Shown here: positions 62,136 through 64,000 of the stretch, in pieces
Layout of the letters: every line of letters starts with the position of its first letter
How positions within the stretch are numbered: position 1 is the stretch's first letter
Source: Ruminococcaceae bacterium P7
GTDB lineage: Bacteria > Bacillota > Clostridia > Oscillospirales > Acutalibacteraceae
Length of the DNA stretch: 64,000 bases
Reading direction: 5' to 3'
NCBI GenBank assembly: GCA_900100595.1
Contig: FMUA01000004.1
Coordinates: 1 to 64,000 of the forward strand
Notes under the pieces: generated by a model
What the model saw: only the letters and a program-made list of their open reading frames with translations
The model's database searches: none
What the model was told of the DNA's origin: nothing
Program-made: the position numbers and the translations under genes

Positions 62136-63638
62136 ATGTACACACAAATACAACAGCTGAAAGCGCTGAAATACAGTCAGCGCAGCGCGGCAGAGGTGCT
62201 CGGTATTCACCGCGACACGGTGCGGCGGTATTGGAATATGAGCGTCGAGGATTACGAGGCTGAGGTCGCAAAGATACGAAAAATATCCATGCTCGACGAG
62301 TTCAAGACCGTGATACTGAGCTGGATAAAGACGAATTCCCGCATATCCTCGGCTCAAATCTGCGATTGGCTCAAGGAGAATTACCCGGGCGATTTCAAGG
62401 AGCGTACCGTAAGTCGTTACGTCAATCGCCTGAGATCAGACTACAACCTTCCGCGCGTGATTAATCCCCGGGAATTTACCGCCGTGGAAGAGCTTCCTCC
62501 GGGGCAACAAATGCAGGTCGACTTCGGGGAGATGTATATGCCGCGCGCTGAATGCGGCAGGATAAAGATTAGATTTGCCGCATTCGTTCTCAGTCACTCC
62601 CGCTACAAGTTCGTATGGTTTCAAAGCAGACCGTTTTGCAACGTCGATCTAATCACGGCGCTGAGGGAGTGCTTCAAATATATCGGAGGCATGCCCCGTG
62701 AGCTTGTATTCGATCAGGACAGTATCGTCTGTGTTTCCGAGAATAACGGCGATATCATCTACACAACAGAGTTCGAAAAATTCCGTCAGGAATGCGGGTT
62801 CAGGGTATATTTGTGCCGCGGCGCCGATCCTCAGACGAAGGGCAAGATCGAGAATGTCGTCAGATACGTCAAGCACGGCTTTGTTGAGAACCGCATTTAT
62901 CCGTACGACGACAGTACGCTGAACGCGCTTGCTGTCGCGTGGCTGGAAAGAACAGCTAACGTCAAAGTTCATGGTACGACCAAACGGATACCCGCAGAGG
63001 TGTTTGCCGAGGAGAGGGAGCATTTGCTTCCAATACCAATCTTTGAAGATCGAAACAGCGCAAAAATGCTGCGTACCGTCAGAAAGGATAATACCATCCT
63101 GTTTAACTGAAACCGCTATTCCGTTCCTGTCGGGACATATACGCACCAAAAAGAGGTTTGCCTTGAAACCGAGGGTTCAATCTTGAAGATATACACAACG
63201 ACATCGGATCTGATCTGCGAACACACTATATCCGAGAGTAAGGGGCTTCTCATCAAGAACCGTTCTCACGAGCGCGATACGCAAGCTCCCGTCAATGGGC
63301 TTAAAGATAAGCTCAAGGAAAAGCTCGGGCATCAGGCAGACGAGTATATCGACAGGCTGTATGTAGAAAAGAAGCGCTATGCGCGTGACCAGTTCAAGCT
63401 GATATTCACAATGATGGATTTGTACGGAACGGAAAAAGTGCTGAATGCCATCAGTTTTTGCGAAAGGAATCGGCTTTACAGCGCAAGTCTGGTAAAGGAT
63501 TTTCTCGAAAGCAAATCACCGGTACAAAAATCGGAGCCGGAGAAAATTCCGCCGAATATCCCGGTAGACAAGCCCGTTTACCACACCCGGGTTGCCAAGC
63601 GTTCGCTTGATATCTATGCAAAGGCAGGTGAACACTGA
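62136..63638 (+). pseudogene. istA: IS21 istA with in-frame TGA
   Basis: Reads as an IstA from ATG 62136 (MYTQIQQLKALKYSQRSAAE) with HTH, MQVDFGEMYM (D), LVFDQDSIV (D) and TKGKIENVVRYVKHGF (E). It stops at TGA 63108-63110. The same frame continues NRYSVPVGTYT, the expected C-terminal domain start, up to GEH and TGA at 63636-63638. A single change (GGA to TGA would restore FNGNRYSVP) explains it. The 326-codon N-terminal product holds the catalytic core, so partial activity or stop suppression cannot be excluded. The final stop overlaps the istB start. Confidence 0.8.
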
Positions 63639-64000
63639 TGGTTACGGCTTCGGAAAGAATCGATTCGCTTGCGGCTTCAATGCGATTGGCTAAAATTGAT
63701 TTGAACGGGATATTCCTTGACAAAAATGATGTTACTCCCTGCCGTGCTATTGAGCTTTATCTGGAAAAGCAGCTGCTAATGAGGGTAGAAAAGCAAAATC
63801 TTCTTCGCAGGAAGAAAGCAAATCTGCCGTTTGAAAAGACGCTGGATGGATTCGATTTTGGCTTTCAGAGAAGTGTGACAAAGGAGCAAATGCTCAGATT
63901 GGCGGATATGACATGGCTCGAGCAGGCATACAACATCTGCTTTCTCGGACCGCCGGGAATTGGAAAAACACATCTGGCTGCAGCTTTGGTGTCACAGGCA
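63638..64000 (+). CDS. istB: IstB ATPase, partial at window edge
   Basis: ATG 63638 overlaps the istA stop (TGATG). 121 codons are present, including GPPGIGKTHLAAAL (Walker A) near the edge and the IstB-type N-terminus (ERIDSLAASMRLAKIDLNG). The rest is outside the window. Confidence 0.88.
   Translation, partial: MVTASERIDSLAASMRLAKIDLNGIFLDKNDVTPCRAIELYLEKQLLMRVEKQNLLRRKKANLPFEKTLDGFDFGFQRSVTKEQMLRLADMTWLEQAYNICFLGPPGIGKTHLAAALVSQA

Larger units (their letters stand above)
61985..64000 (+). mobile_element. IS21-type element, left part (runs off window)
   Basis: Begins about 61985 (tgtaagcag) with four terminal repeats, followed by istA and istB on the + strand. The other end is outside the window. 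It is GC-richer than the gene it interrupts and differs in sequence from the IS21 elements at 20071 and 27254. Confidence 0.75.

Overview
The window looks like a low-to-mid GC Clostridia genome, probably a Ruminococcus-like Oscillospiraceae. A dockerin-bearing secreted protein, Thr/Glu-rich lipoproteins, Gram-positive type Shine-Dalgarno sites and IS66/IS21/IS256/IS1595 elements support this. The species cannot be named from sequence alone. Nearly everything is accessory: two long AT-rich co-directional clusters sit either side of a 16-kb mosaic of mobile elements and a few native-looking, GC-richer genes (HIT protein, dockerin protein).

Region A (about 263-18140) is one tightly packed + strand operon. 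In order it encodes a UvrD-type helicase, an AddB-like protein with a Cas4/AddB-type cysteine set, a SNF2-type helicase, a RecQ-type helicase, a 275-residue protein, a 1051-residue P-loop ATPase, a 218-residue helical protein, a winged-helix plus Mrr-type restriction endonuclease, and two unknown proteins. The SNF2 / RecQ / ~280 aa / ~1050 aa ATPase order resembles DpdE-DpdF-DpdG-DpdH of the 7-deazaguanine DNA modification-restriction island. No DpdA/DpdB modification gene is in the window, so this looks like a multi-helicase restriction or defence system separated from that modification.

Region B (18160-34330) is the mosaic: HIT hydrolase, a MITE-like repeat, a serine recombinase, an IS66 element whose tnpA is split by a complete IS21-type element, a Phd-domain fusion gene with a consensus promoter, IS256 and IS21 remnants with large palindromes, a frameshifted dockerin protein, two lipoproteins, an XRE regulator next to an IS1595 element, and a tyrosine recombinase gene. 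The recombinase gene lies between two oppositely oriented 28-bp palindromic sites.

Region C (34394-61989) is a large undescribed-looking envelope/cytoskeleton locus on the + strand. It holds a membrane-anchored vWA protein, a small protein duplicating its cytosolic tail, three tubulin/FtsZ-like proteins, a zinc-ribbon GTPase, a protein resembling the GTPase-associated GAP1 family, a degenerate protein kinase, a lipoprotein, zinc-ribbon proteins, two L,D-transpeptidase-like proteins, an ADP-ribosylglycohydrolase and a DUF1810 protein. Five zinc-ribbon proteins share one N-terminal design; four are full length and carry one membrane helix and unrelated outer domains (transpeptidase, unknown, PASTA+YARHG, leucine-rich repeats), and the fifth is cut off. 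The parts suggest GTP-driven filaments on the inner membrane face coupled through single-pass proteins to the cell wall. The promoter that appears to drive the vWA gene lies inside the potentially invertible recombinase segment, so the locus may be phase variable.

Region D (61985-64000) is another IS21-type element, with an in-frame stop in istA. It cuts off the fifth zinc-ribbon gene and runs off the window.
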